Origin: Streptomyces sclerotialus
GTDB lineage: Bacteria; Actinomycetota; Actinomycetes; Streptomycetales; Streptomycetaceae
Length of the DNA stretch: 64,000 nt
Direction: 5' to 3'
Assembly: GCA_000719105.1 (NCBI GenBank)
Contig: JODX01000006.1
Location: 186,001 to 250,000, forward strand
This document shows, in pieces, positions 18,239 to 26,845 of the stretch (positions within the stretch are counted from its first letter, which is position 1; each line of letters begins with the position of its first letter). The position numbers were made by a program, and so were the translations under genes. Under the pieces are notes generated by a model. It saw only the letters and a program-made list of their open reading frames with translations, was not told where the DNA came from and did not search any database.

Positions 18239-18748
18239 ATGGATCTGCGGCAGATGGAAGTCGTCGTCGCGGTGGCCGGCACGGAGGGCTTCACGGCGGC
18301 GGCGCGGCGGCTGCACATGGTCCAGTCCACGATGTCCGGCACGGTCCGGGCCCTCGAACGCACACTGGGCACCGCCCTCTTCGACCGCACCACGCACCAC
18401 GTCGCCCTGACCCCGGCGGGCGAAGCGTTCGTCCCCGCTGCCCGGGCGACGCTCCGGGCTGCCGAACTGGCCCGGGAAGCGGTCGACGCGGTGAAGGGGC
18501 AACTGCGCGGACGGATCACGGTGGCATCATGCAGGGCGTCCGGGTGAGGCTCCACCACGCCCTGGCCGCCTTGCGGGCGGAGCATCCGGGCGTGGTGGTC
18601 CGGCTGCGGCGGGCGGCGGTCGCCGACATCCGCCAGGCACTGTGTGAGGGCACGGTGGACCTGGCGGTCGTGGCCCTCGACCGGCAGCAGCAGCGTGGGC
18701 TGGCGACCCGGCTGCTGTCCCATGGCTGCGTCACTTTCGCGGGGCTCT
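18239..18748 (+). pseudogene. LysR-family regulator, frameshifted and truncated by the ISL3 element
   Basis: The ATG at 18239 starts a normal LysR DNA-binding domain (MDLRQMEVVVAVAGTEGFTA, then RLHMVQSTMSGTVRALER and FDRTTHHVALTPAGEAFVPA). The frame stops at 18547 (ITVASCRASG). The effector domain continues in another frame from about 18537 (RLHHALAALRAEHPGVVVRL, CEGTVDLAVVALDRQQQRG) and ends a few codons before the left inverted repeat of the insertion element at 18749. The rest of the gene is not found beyond the right end of the element, so later rearrangement must have occurred. Confidence 0.8.
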
Positions 18749-18815
18749 GGTCCACTTCTTGTGGTGCGACCACGCAGGGTGATCAGCGGATGATTCGGAG
18801 TGGTTTGGCCTTGAG

Positions 18816-19607
18816 TCAGAACGGCGGGTCTTCGCTGTAGCCGCCTTCCCATGAAGCACGTGCAGCTCTGAGGAGGGCGTAGTGCTCACGGGCTTCAATG
18901 TCGGACGCGTCCTCCAGGCCGCTGGTGTCGTGACCCCAAGCCTTCAGCGCATCCAGGACGCGGTCTCGGTGACGCCGGTCAGTGCTGGTGGCCAGTAGAC
19001 GTCGGGCATGGCTGGCCAAAGTGGCCTGATGCTGGGTGAGAAGGGGGTGCTCGATGAGGGGGATGGCAGCGACAAGGGCAGTGTGGCGCACATCGGCGTT
19101 GGCGTGACCGAGGAAGGCATGAATAGCGGAGAAGATCGCCGGGCGCGCGTCCCGGAATGCACGCATCTCCTCGTACTCATCAAGAAATCCCTCACCGTAG
19201 AGACGTTCGCCAATGGCCACGCACTCGTCGTCTGCGTCGTAGGCGGTGTCGCCGAGCCACTCGAGCAGCCGCACGAGAGTTGGACGGTTCGAGGACGTCT
19301 TGGCGTCCTGACTGTCGTCGCCTGCCGTGACGGCCGGATGGTTGAGGATCGCCGCGACGTAGAGCGCCACGGGCACCGTGGCCTCGTAGATGCTGTTCTG
19401 GTGAGTCACTGCTCCCAGCGCATCCTGGAGAGCGGACTGCCTGATGACCGGGTCCAAGCTCGTCAGGAGTGTCAGCGCCGCCAGCAGGGATTCACCCGTG
19501 CCGCAGGCCGTGGCGAGCGACGCCCAGTCTGTACTGTCCAGCAGTTCCTGAAAGGGAGGGAGAGCGGCGGGGCGAGGCTGCTCGGTCTGGCTGCGGCTGC
19601 GGGTCAC
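18816..19607 (-). CDS. Unknown 263-aa helical protein, passenger inside the ISL3 element
   Basis: The gene is complete and lies between the transposase and the left inverted repeat. The protein is acidic and predominantly helical, with repeated short helix pairs such as SLLAALTLLTSLDPVIRQSA, PTLVRLLEWLGDTAYDAD, HAFLGHANADVRHTALVAAI and SHARRLLATSTDRRHRDRVL. The spacing and the DVRHTAL type motif suggest HEAT-like repeats, as found in some immunity or scaffold proteins. No catalytic motif, signal peptide or membrane segment is visible. I do not recognise the family. Its position inside the inverted repeats makes it cargo of the element. Confidence 0.75.
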   Translation of the reverse strand: MTRSRSQTEQPRPAALPPFQELLDSTDWASLATACGTGESLLAALTLLTSLDPVIRQSALQDALGAVTHQNSIYEATVPVALYVAAILNHPAVTAGDDSQDAKTSSNRPTLVRLLEWLGDTAYDADDECVAIGERLYGEGFLDEYEEMRAFRDARPAIFSAIHAFLGHANADVRHTALVAAIPLIEHPLLTQHQATLASHARRLLATSTDRRHRDRVLDALKAWGHDTSGLEDASDIEAREHYALLRAARASWEGGYSEDPPF

Positions 19608-19651
19608 AGGCCGAGGCTATGCCGTCGACGAGCCAGAGTTATGCCCGGGTG

Positions 19652-21250
19652 TTACGTGTATAACAGGACGCGCTTGCGGAGAAGCTCGAAGCCGGCTCGG
19701 CCGAACATCTGGCGCTTCAGCATCTTGATCCGGTTGACGTGGCCCTCGACGACTCCGGAGTTCCACGGCTGGGAGAAACCGGCGACGACGGCGTCGAGGT
19801 CGCGTTCGAGGTGCTGGGCGAACCGACGGAGGCTCGGCAGATCGGTGGTGGCGGTGGCCGCTTCGATCCACGCCGGCAGTTGGTCGCCTTGCAGGTGGGT
19901 GAGCATGTGGGCGAAGGAGCGCACGTGCCTGGCGAGGGCTTCCAATGCAGGGCAGTTGGCCAGGACGGCCTTGAGCTGGAGCTGATCGCGCTCGTTCAGG
20001 GCGTCGGGGTGGGTGAGGATCCAGCGGGTGACGGCGCGGGCCGACGGTGGCCGGGGCCCGACTGGCTGCGGCTTGCCGCGCAGGGTTCTGCTGACGTAGT
20101 TGCGGACGTTGCCGTAGCCGTGCGGGTAACCCTGTTCCTTGATCTCTTCCCGCAGTTTCCAGGCGTTGGTGCAGCCTTCCTGCCAGCGCTGGTCGAGGTA
20201 GGGCTTGTAGGCGTCGAGGTTGGTCGCGCGGCCTTGCCACTGGCCGGTGAACAGCTCCTCCGGGCTGGTGGCGCGGGAGTAGCGCAGAACGGTGTTGAGG
20301 GTCATGCCGAGCTGCCGGGCGACGGACCGCTTGCTGTGGCCGGCAGCCAGGAGCGCGTGGATGGTGGCGTGCTTGGCGCGGGTGCGTTCGGCGAATCGGT
20401 GGCCTGTCGGCCAGGGCGATGCCGCGGCCGGCTCCGCGTCCACGCTCGGTTTGTCCGGCGGCGCCGGGAGGGGGCGCAGGCAGCCGCGGTGCCGGTAGAC
20501 GCACTTATCGGCAGCTTCCCCCAAGTTGTGCCACAAGTGCCACCGGTCGGCGACCTGAAGGGCCTGCGGGGCGCCGCGAGTGGCCCCATCAGCATAGAAG
20601 GGGGCGCGGTCGCGACAGACGATCTCGATCCCGGGCCGCTCGGCGAGCCAGGCCGCGAGCGTGTCCGCCTGCCGGTCCGGCAGGAGATCGATCGGGCGAC
20701 GTGTCTCGACGTCGACGAGCACGGTTCCGTAGATGCGGCCTCTGCGCTGGGCGTACTCGTCCACGCCGACCACGCGGGGTGTGGTCGTGGGTGGATCGGG
20801 AAGCGAGGTGATCAGTCTCAGCAGGGTGTTCCGGCTGGCCGGGGCCTCGAAGGCGTCCGTCATGCGGGCGCCGGCCCGGCCCGCGAGCGCGAGACCGACC
20901 GCGACCAAGACCGCTCGCAGCCGCTCGGTCCGCCGGCTGAAGCGGCGGGTGAGCCCGGGCACCTGCTCGACGAAGGTCCGGCGCGGGCAAGAACCCATCG
21001 TGCAGACGAACCGACGCACCCGTAACGACACCACGACGTATCTGCCGACTGCTGGCAAGTCACGAGGAGACCGCAGGTAGGAGCCGTGTATCCGGCCCGA
21101 CCAGCATCCGCAACCTGGGCAGACCGCCCGTCTCGCAGTACTCCGGGCCGTAACCCGAACCACCATGCCGGTCGTTTCGACCGACTCCACCGACACCCCG
21201 TCAACCGAGGAGATCAGCAGCTCGTCCAGCTGCGGCCGTGCTTCGTCCAT
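19652..21250 (-). CDS. ISL3 family transposase, 532 aa
   Basis: DDE transposase. The N-terminus has a zinc-finger-like region (VCPGCGCWSGRIHGSY, FVCTMGSCPRRTFVEQVPGL) and an HTH region. The first catalytic Asp lies in VVGVDEYAQRRGRIYG, the second in IEIVCRDRAPFYADG, and the Glu in SGVVEGHVNRIKMLKRQMFG, the standard ISL3 C-terminal motif. An insert with an additional HTH (HALLAAGHSKRSVARQLGMT) follows the middle. The ATG at 21250 (MDEARPQ) is preferred; an upstream ATG at 21307 adds 19 residues without coding character. The stop TAA is at 19652-19654. Confidence 0.92.
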   Translation of the reverse strand: MDEARPQLDELLISSVDGVSVESVETTGMVVRVTARSTARRAVCPGCGCWSGRIHGSYLRSPRDLPAVGRYVVVSLRVRRFVCTMGSCPRRTFVEQVPGLTRRFSRRTERLRAVLVAVGLALAGRAGARMTDAFEAPASRNTLLRLITSLPDPPTTTPRVVGVDEYAQRRGRIYGTVLVDVETRRPIDLLPDRQADTLAAWLAERPGIEIVCRDRAPFYADGATRGAPQALQVADRWHLWHNLGEAADKCVYRHRGCLRPLPAPPDKPSVDAEPAAASPWPTGHRFAERTRAKHATIHALLAAGHSKRSVARQLGMTLNTVLRYSRATSPEELFTGQWQGRATNLDAYKPYLDQRWQEGCTNAWKLREEIKEQGYPHGYGNVRNYVSRTLRGKPQPVGPRPPSARAVTRWILTHPDALNERDQLQLKAVLANCPALEALARHVRSFAHMLTHLQGDQLPAWIEAATATTDLPSLRRFAQHLERDLDAVVAGFSQPWNSGVVEGHVNRIKMLKRQMFGRAGFELLRKRVLLYT

Positions 21251-21374
21251 GGCGCAGCACTGTCGGCGACACCACATTCCGGCCAGGCGATTTTCGGGCG
21301 ATCTCAACCGGCATCACGTGAAGATCGACAGTCACCCTGCGTACAGGACCACAAGAAGTGGACCACTTCGTGGA

Positions 21375-21510
21375 GGCGACGGTCCGGATCAGGGCCCACA
21401 GGACGTTGGCTCGGCGGCGGGCGAGGGCGATCACGGCTTGGGGGTGGCGTCTGCCCTCGGCGCGCTTGCGGTCGTACAGGTCAGCGGGGTGCCAGCCCCA
21501 TGCTGATACC
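21375..21510 (-). pseudogene. IS110-family transposase remnant (C-terminal piece)
   Basis: Directly beyond the right end of the ISL3 element, the minus strand reads SAWGWHPADLYDRKRAEGRR followed by HPQAVIALARRRANVLWALI and a short tail. The D/FYDRKRAEGK..QA..ALARRR.NVLWA signature is the very C-terminus of IS110/IS116/IS902 transposases. No upstream part is present, so only the last ~45 codons survive. Confidence 0.75.
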
Positions 21511-21801
21511 CGTGCCGGCCGACCTGCACATCCGTCGGCGTGGGCCCGGCCGCCTTCCGGTGTGGTTCTGCTCCGTGTCGAAGCGGGAGGCGGCGACGTC
21601 GCCGGGGCAGCCGCACGTGTGCCGTCGCCCGTGGTGGGAGGCGCCGGGCCTGGCGGTGTTCGCGCTGCATCATCCCGCGTGTGCGCCTGCTGGACAGCCA
21701 GGCCCGTTATGCCCGTGCGGTCCGTGAGTCCGCGAGCGTGCGGCGCGGCAGCTGCCGGCCGTGCCCGTGCCGCGGAGCAATGTCTGAAGACCGGGACCGA
21801 A

Positions 21802-21833
21802 CGCGCCCTCGGCCTGCTTCGGCCGAGGGCGCG
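21802..21833 (-). terminator. 13-bp hairpin downstream of the secreted protein gene
   Basis: Arms cgcgccctcggcc (21802-21814) and ggccgagggcgcg (21821-21833) pair perfectly around a 6-nt loop, 68 bp after the stop of the minus-strand secreted protein gene. The sequence between 21511 and 21801 shows no convincing gene. Confidence 0.75.
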
Positions 21834-21900
21834 CTCCGCGGTGCGGTGTGGGTGGTCGTGTCTCAGGAGGCATGGGCGCGAACCGCGAACACTCGGCTGG

Positions 21901-23265
21901 TCAGTTGACGCTCAGGACCGCCGTATTGTTCGTGAGGTCCGGGTCGAAGGTGAAGGGGTACTCGCCGAACTCGCCGTACGACGGGTGGATGCTCACGGCA
22001 CCGGTCGCGCCGGGCACCACGGTGTCGACGCGCACGGAGAACGCGAACGTGCGCTGGGCGTCCTCCAGCACCCAGTACCGCAGGTTGCAGTCGTAGCGCG
22101 GGGCGCCCGTCTGCTTCGGGTAGTAGCCGCCGTCGAGGGTGCGCGGTGAGCAACCGGACGGCACACCGGTGACCGTGGTGCCCTCGGGCACGATCAGCCG
22201 GACCTTGGCGACCGGGTCTCCGGAGCCGAGGTTGCCGAGCCAGGCCGGGCCGTTGTTCTTGAACGTGAGCTCGGCCGTGACCGTCTCGCCCGCCGCGCCG
22301 GAGACGACGTCACCGGTCACGGAGAAGTCCGCGGTGTTCTCCGCGCCGATCTGGACGATCGTGTAGTCGTTCAGGGAGTCGATGTCCTGGGCGCCGCCGC
22401 CCGGCTCGACGTCGATGTCCAGCCGCTCGCTCAGCGCGTGCGGGGCGAGTCGCACCGTCAGCGGCTCGGGCAGCTCGAAGGAGTCACCCGGCGCCAGCAC
22501 CTGGTCGAACGTGCAGATCGCCTTGTTCGACGGTGCGTAGTCGATGCCGTCCGTCGTGGTGTAGGTGCAGGCGTCGTAGCGGGTCAGATCCGTCAGACCG
22601 TACGAGGCGTTCAGCTTGACGGTGAACCCGTTCGCGCTTTCGTTGCCGTTGTTGGTGACCTTGAACGGGATCGCCGGCTCGTCGCCGGGCCGGCCGTCCT
22701 CGATGTCGGCGACGGGGTCGATGGCGAGGTCGGGCCCGACGCCGACGGTGAGCGTGGTGTCGAAGCTCTCGCGCGGCGCGGTGAGCGTGCCGTCGGGCCC
22801 GCCGGTGGCCGTCGCCTCGTAGGTGATCCTGCCCTGCGCGCCGGCTTCGGCGCCGTCGGCCGCGCGCACCGTCAGGAACACCTGGTCCTGGTAGTCGCGC
22901 CCGATCGTGGGTACCTCGGGGATGTTGCACACTGCGCCGGTGCCGCCCGGTGTGCAGTTGTCCGGCCAGGTCACCTCGGCGACCCCGGAGAGGTCGGAGA
23001 CGTCGACGGTGAGCCTGCCGTCGGTCACTGTGAAGTTGTCGTTGTCGTGGTAGATGCCGAGGGTGCGGGACTGCGGCTGTCCGCCGTCGGTACCGAGCGG
23101 CAGCGTCTGCTCGTACGGCGGGTTGATCCACAACTGGTCGGTCTGCGGCGGAGCGTCGTCAGCGAACGCGGGCGCGGCGAGGCCGACAGCCAGCAGACCA
23201 GCCGCCACCGCCGCGGCGGCGCCGGATCTGAAACGTAACGGGCGTCCGGCAGAAAACGGTCTCAT
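21901..23265 (-). CDS. Secreted protein with repeated beta-sandwich (DUF11/CARDB-like) domains, 454 aa
   Basis: A Sec signal peptide is clear: MRPFSAGRPLRFRSG, then a hydrophobic AAAAVAAGLLAVGLAAPAFA with signal peptidase site after AFA. The mature part is rich in Thr, Asp and Gly and built of beta-rich units. Two carry motifs typical of DUF11/CARDB modules (PAIPFKVTNNGNESANGFTV; TVTAELTFKNNGPAWLGNLG). The C-terminus ends DPDLTNNTAVLSVN, again typical of such repeats. Cys pairs (DNCTPGGTGAVC, DACTYTTTDG...AIC, SGCSPRTL...YDC) suggest disulfides outside the cell. No LPXTG sorting signal or membrane anchor is present. It is probably secreted and wall-associated, with unknown binding target. Confidence 0.85.
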   Translation of the reverse strand: MRPFSAGRPLRFRSGAAAAVAAGLLAVGLAAPAFADDAPPQTDQLWINPPYEQTLPLGTDGGQPQSRTLGIYHDNDNFTVTDGRLTVDVSDLSGVAEVTWPDNCTPGGTGAVCNIPEVPTIGRDYQDQVFLTVRAADGAEAGAQGRITYEATATGGPDGTLTAPRESFDTTLTVGVGPDLAIDPVADIEDGRPGDEPAIPFKVTNNGNESANGFTVKLNASYGLTDLTRYDACTYTTTDGIDYAPSNKAICTFDQVLAPGDSFELPEPLTVRLAPHALSERLDIDVEPGGGAQDIDSLNDYTIVQIGAENTADFSVTGDVVSGAAGETVTAELTFKNNGPAWLGNLGSGDPVAKVRLIVPEGTTVTGVPSGCSPRTLDGGYYPKQTGAPRYDCNLRYWVLEDAQRTFAFSVRVDTVVPGATGAVSIHPSYGEFGEYPFTFDPDLTNNTAVLSVN

Positions 23266-23529
23266 TGCTACCCCCCATGGGTATGGTGACGCGACTGACG
23301 CGCCGGCAGTCCCGGCGCACCGGAGGGATCATCACATGGCGGGGTATCCCGCCGCGCCCCGGTTTTCCGGCTTCGACGGAGAGGTTCGCACCCTCCACGC
23401 CGCGCACCGTGCCCTCGTGTCACGACTCCTTGGGGCCTCGGCTGCCCACGATCGCAATCGACCGGGCCGACGCCGGTGTGAAGCGGAGCCGGGCAGGCGA
23501 CGCACACACGCAGGGCGCAGCGAGGAGTG

Positions 23530-23667
23530 TCAGCTGGGGCTGGGCTCCCGGATCTCGAGGCGGAACTCCTTCACCGGGCTGCGACGCAGGCGGAAGGTGC
23601 ACGGGCGGCCGTGTTCGAGGCAGGTGAGCAGGGAACGCCAGTCGCGAGCGGTGAAGTCGGCGAGCAT
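23530..23667 (-). CDS. Possible small protein, 45 aa
   Basis: A short reading frame begins ATG at 23667 with GGGAGG 5 nt before it, and encodes MLADFTARDWRSLLTCLEHG followed by RPCTFRLRRSPVKEFRLEIR and EPSPS. The composition looks like real protein, and the same frame stays open upstream with sensible residues (RLTANALLIVPDAPHTTAGP), so it could equally be the tail of a longer decayed gene. I do not recognise it. Confidence 0.4.
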   Translation of the reverse strand: MLADFTARDWRSLLTCLEHGRPCTFRLRRSPVKEFRLEIREPSPS

Positions 23668-23756
23668 GAAGTCCTCCCGCGGGCCGGCCGTGGTGTGCGG
23701 GGCATCGGGGACGATGAGGAGAGCGTTCGCCGTCAGTCTCGTGTGGCGGGCGACCG

Positions 23757-23850
23757 CGCACGTGGGCCGGCAGTGGCGGGGCCGCTACGGCAAGACCGAC
23801 AATGCCGTGGTCACCGTGACCTCGCTGTGGGCGGACGGGGTCCGCTCCCG
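23757..23850 (+). pseudogene. Short transposase-like fragment
   Basis: The plus strand reads AHVGRQWRGRYGKTDNAVVT followed by VTSLWADGV, which resembles the catalytic-core start of DDE transposases in Streptomyces (RQW.GR.GKTDN.VV.VT.LWAD.R.YYPLH). The match ends abruptly. It is too short to name the IS family with confidence. Confidence 0.4.
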
Positions 23851-23919
23851 CTCCGCCACCGCGGCATCCCCTGCCGTACCTGTCCGCCCGCTACCGCAGA
23901 AGGACGGTGTCCCCGACAC

Positions 23920-24204
23920 ATGCAACCCACGGACTCACCCGATGCCCTCCTGCGCTCCGCCGCCGCGGACATCGCACGCCGGATGACGGAGGAGCCACGG
24001 CCCGCCGGAGCGCTGAGGTCGGTTCTGGAACTGATCGACAACGACGAAGCGGAGCTGGCTCTGGACGAACTGGCACGAGTGATCGAGTATTTCCGTATCC
24101 CCGTCCTGCGCACGGAGTACGACCGACTCGTCGCCGCGGCAACCCGACTGGCCTGCATGGACTCTCTGACGGAGGTCGGTGTCGACCGATTCGTCACCGC
24201 GTGA
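23920..24204 (+). CDS. Small acidic protein, 94 aa, possibly an immunity protein
   Basis: The ATG at 23920 has AGAAGGACGG about 10 nt upstream. The protein is helical and acidic (LELIDNDEAELALDELARVI, RTEYDRLVAAATRLACMDSL). It resembles small MafI-like immunity proteins, which share an L..id..e..lALd.l...i motif. It lies convergent to, and directly beside, the wreck of an RHS-repeat gene. RHS proteins often end in a toxin whose immunity gene is adjacent, so this may be an orphan immunity gene. The assignment is inference from size, motif and position. Confidence 0.5.
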   Translation: MQPTDSPDALLRSAAADIARRMTEEPRPAGALRSVLELIDNDEAELALDELARVIEYFRIPVLRTEYDRLVAAATRLACMDSLTEVGVDRFVTA

Positions 24205-24299
24205 AACCGTGGCTGGGGACCCCGGCCCGCGACGGCGTAGCCGTCTCCCCGAAGGGATCTCCCCCGAGGGGATCGGTCTTTCAGGCGCAGAGCCGACGA

Positions 24300-25235
24300 G
24301 TCCTGGTACGACTGCAGCGCGATGGACCGCGCAGCGGCTCCGATGGTGATCTGCTCAATGACCTGGATACCGTCCCAGGTGAACACGGTCTCTTCGGCTA
24401 CGTTCCCCCACTGTCCGGGCGCTGCTTGGCGCTTCGGCGGCCGAGCGGGTCGTAGCGGTAGGTCCAGACGTTGCTGTGGGGGAGTGCAAGAGGTGAGGCG
24501 GTCCTCAGCGTCCCAGGTGCAGCGCCAGATCTCGGGCTTGCGCGAAAGGCGGGTCTTGCGGCGTTCGATGACACGGCCTGCTTCGTCAAGGACGTAGGTC
24601 CAGCGGCCGACCCTGGGCACCCGCGATCCGGCGAACTCCCGTGTCCCGTCGGCGGATTCGCTGTGGACAGCGGGCCATGCAGCCTGAGTGACGTTGCCGG
24701 CTGAGGCGTAGGCATAGGCGTAGGCGTAGGTCTCGGTCCAGTTCCGTCCGGTGATCGCCGTGATGCGGCCGAGGCGGTCGAGGCGGAAGCGCCAGGGCCC
24801 GTTGAGGTGGTCGGTGAGCGTGGTCAAGTAGCCGTCGGCACGGTATTCGCAGGAGCGTTTCCTGCACCACCTGGCTATCGCGGCCCGGCATGTGGAGGGC
24901 ACCGGTCACCCCGTCGAAGGTGACCTTCTGCCCGAGGAGCCGGCCTGCGGGGTCCCCGTCGTTCACCCAGCTCGGCGCTGTATCGACGCTGCGGTGGGTT
25001 TCCCGCCCCGCCGCGTCGAACCGCGAGTCGATGGCGTGACCGTCCAGCTCGACGCCGGTCCGGTGGCCCATGCGGTCGCGCTGCAGGACGAGCTCGGCAT
25101 CCGAGGTCGCGGCGTTGGTGAGGTGGCCTGTGGGGTCGTAGGTGTAGGGGGTCTCGTTGCCGTCGGCGTTCTTGAGTACTGCCTTCGCACGCCTGCCGAG
25201 GCGGTGCCCGTCTTCAGGAAGCCGGTGTCGACATC
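24300..25235 (-). pseudogene. RHS-repeat protein remnant with several frameshifts
   Basis: Reading from 25235 downwards, one frame carries RHS/YD repeats (NADGNETPYTYDPTGHLTNA, LVLQRDRMGHRTGVELDGHA, DSRFDAAGRETHRSVDT). After about 24870 these continue in a second frame (RADGYLTTLTDHLNGPWRFR, LDRLGRITAITGRNWTETYA, VLDEAGRVIERRKTRLSRKP, TWDAEDRLTSC). VWTYRYDPLGRRSAKQR sits in a third frame and GNVAEETVFTWDG back in the second. The Tyr-Ala run is encoded by a hexanucleotide repeat near 24712-24730. Both ends of the gene, including any C-terminal toxin, are missing. Confidence 0.75.
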
Positions 25236-25247
25236 GGCGACCCGGGG

Positions 25248-25757
25248 TCAGTCTCCGTGGCTGCCGGTCCACTTGCGCAGCAGTGCTTCGCGCTCCGCGC
25301 GGGGCGGGGTGCGGCCGTCGGTGCGGTCACGACGCCAGGCGAGCAGCTCGCCGACCGTCGTGCCGCCGTCGGCGAGCCGTGCCAGGAGCGTGCGGGAGAG
25401 CGCGTACTCGACGGGCGTGTAGATCTCGCCGGCGACCGCCGAGAGGACGCTCACCTCGGTGGTGCCGTCGGCGGAGTCCACGCGCACGGTGTAGGCGGGC
25501 GGCTGTTCGCCGTCGCCGGTCACCGCCGCTACCAGGGCGTCGAAGGCCAGGGACACCAGGCGCCGGGCAGCCGACCGTACGGCCACATCGCGGACGTCGA
25601 TGGCCCGTACCTCACTCCACTTCCACGACTCGCCCCGGCCGAGGCCCAGGGTCTCCACGCCGTCCGTGGTCAGCCGGACCCCCGGTGCCGTACCGACGGG
25701 CTCGGCGCCCACGTACACGGAGTCATCAGTGATCCAGAACAGGCCGACCATGGCCAT
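25248..25757 (-). CDS. Uncharacterised 169-aa protein
   Basis: The start at 25757 (MAMVGLFWITDDSVYVGAEP) is supported by GGAGG 6 nt upstream. The N-terminal half alternates strands and ends SWKWSEVRAIDVRDV. The C-terminal half holds a helix (SAARRLVSLAFDALVAAVTG), a strand pair (AYTVRVDSADGTTEVSVL) and a basic helical tail (ERAERE-like, ALLRKWTG). The layout resembles a PH-like fold followed by helices, but this is only an impression. No signal peptide or membrane segment is visible. It appears conserved-looking and intact, standing between two decayed genes, which suggests it is under selection. Confidence 0.7.
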   Translation of the reverse strand: MAMVGLFWITDDSVYVGAEPVGTAPGVRLTTDGVETLGLGRGESWKWSEVRAIDVRDVAVRSAARRLVSLAFDALVAAVTGDGEQPPAYTVRVDSADGTTEVSVLSAVAGEIYTPVEYALSRTLLARLADGGTTVGELLAWRRDRTDGRTPPRAEREALLRKWTGSHGD

Positions 25758-25994
25758 GAGATGCCTCCGGGAAGTGGTGTGCGGGAGCAGGCGAACAGTG
25801 GTGCTTCCGGCCATGTGCCGATAGCAGGACGATATGGCAGACCGCCGGGTCCGCCGAAATCGTTGCCGTACCGGCGGAGACCCGGCGTGCGGGGCCGGAG
25901 GTACCAGCGGATGGCGCTGGCGGTGGTGGTGGCGGTGACGGTGGTGGTGTCGAAGGCGGATTTTGAGTAGGCACCACCCGGGCCGGGGCAGCGC

Positions 25995-26135
25995 TCAGGT
26001 GTCCAGCAGACCGCGCAGCCACTGCGAGCGGGTGTCCTCGGCGCGGTGGGACAGGCGTGCTCCGGGGACGAACTCGTCGAAGCCGGGGCAGCCACCGGGC
26101 CACACGTGCAGCTCGCACGGGATGCCTGCCCGCCC
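25995..26135 (-). pseudogene. C-terminal remnant of an alpha/beta hydrolase (esterase)
   Basis: The minus strand from about 26135 to the TGA at 25995-25997 reads AGIPCELHVWPGGCPGFDEF followed by VPGARLSHRAEDTRSQWLRG and LLDT. The G-I-P-x-E-L-H-V-x-P-G...GFD pattern is the end of acetyl-esterase type alpha/beta hydrolases, which usually carry the catalytic His in G-x-x-H-G-F. Here that position reads GGCPGF, so the His is lost as well. The rest of the gene is absent. Confidence 0.6.
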
Positions 26136-26157
26136 CTGGCCGGGCGCGGTGCCCGGC

Positions 26158-26667
26158 TCAGGCGGCGACCGGGCCGAGGAGCCGGGCGGTCCACCGGCGC
26201 ACCGCGGCGGCGACCTCCGGCGTGACGAGGCCCAGAAGGGTGTCGTCCGGCATGCCGGCGGAGCCGATCACCACTCCGGTCCGCCCGTCCAGTTGCGGAT
26301 CGCAGGCGGCGGCCAGCGGTGCCCGGGCCGCGTCGGCGACCGGCGTGGTGACGCCCTGCCGGATCTGCTCCCAGTGCGGGCGACTGCACAGGTACGCGTG
26401 AGACGCCCGGAGGGGCGAGCCCGGCACTCCTGGGCGTCCCGGTGACAGCCGGGCGGATCCGTCCGGCGCCGCGCCGGGCAGGGTCCGGCGGGACGAGGCC
26501 ACCAGCACCATGTCCTCGTGGGACTGCGGCGGGACGGTGAGGTGTGCTGCTGCCGCATGGGCCCCTATGGGGAAGTCGCAGTCGAAGGCCGATCTGTACG
26601 CTGCGATCCGCCGTGACCACCGTGGTGGCATGTCGCACCGGGCTTTGCAGCGCCTGTACAACGTCAC
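26158..26667 (-). CDS. Uncertain reading frame, up to 169 aa, function unknown
   Basis: The frame is open from 26667 and its translation looks protein-like in the middle and C-terminal part: SHEDMVLVASSRRTLPGA, SHAYLCSRPHWEQIRQGV, TPVADAARAPLAAACDPQLD, GRTGVVIGSAGMPDDTLLGL and VTPEVAAAVRRWTARLLG. The first 40 residues are Cys/Arg-rich, no ribosome binding site is obvious, and I recognise no family. It directly precedes an esterase remnant. It could be a small intact gene with a later start or a piece of an older gene. Confidence 0.4.
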   Translation of the reverse strand: MTLYRRCKARCDMPPRWSRRIAAYRSAFDCDFPIGAHAAAAHLTVPPQSHEDMVLVASSRRTLPGAAPDGSARLSPGRPGVPGSPLRASHAYLCSRPHWEQIRQGVTTPVADAARAPLAAACDPQLDGRTGVVIGSAGMPDDTLLGLVTPEVAAAVRRWTARLLGPVAA

Positions 26668-26845
26668 CTGACGGACAGTGCGGAGGACTCTGGACGGTCA
26701 GCGTCCTCGGAGTCACGCAAGCAGCAGCGGTGCGGCATCACCGTCACCGTGGTCGATCGCTTAGCCTTTCTCCCGACCTGCATTCCGATGCCGACACCAC
26801 GCGGATCCTTGGTATCGCCGGACGCACCGCCCCAGGAGGCACCCG

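Larger units (their letters stand above)
18749..21364 (-). mobile_element. ISL3-family insertion element with a passenger gene (2.6 kb)
   Basis: The ends are terminal inverted repeats. GGTCCACTTCTTGTGGT at 18749-18765 is exactly repeated in reverse complement at 21348-21364. A second shared block, acgcagggtga, lies 5-6 nt further in on both sides. Inside are an ISL3-type transposase (19652-21250) and, 44 bp downstream on the same strand, a 263-aa gene of unknown function (18816-19607). Both genes are complete, so the element may still be mobile. I could not find an 8-bp direct repeat flanking the ends (ggggctct left, acttcgtg right). Confidence 0.85.

Noticed and set aside
18741..21372. Target-site duplication of the ISL3 element
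   Set aside because: The 8 bp outside the two inverted repeats (ggggctct and acttcgtg) do not match, so no duplication is claimed.
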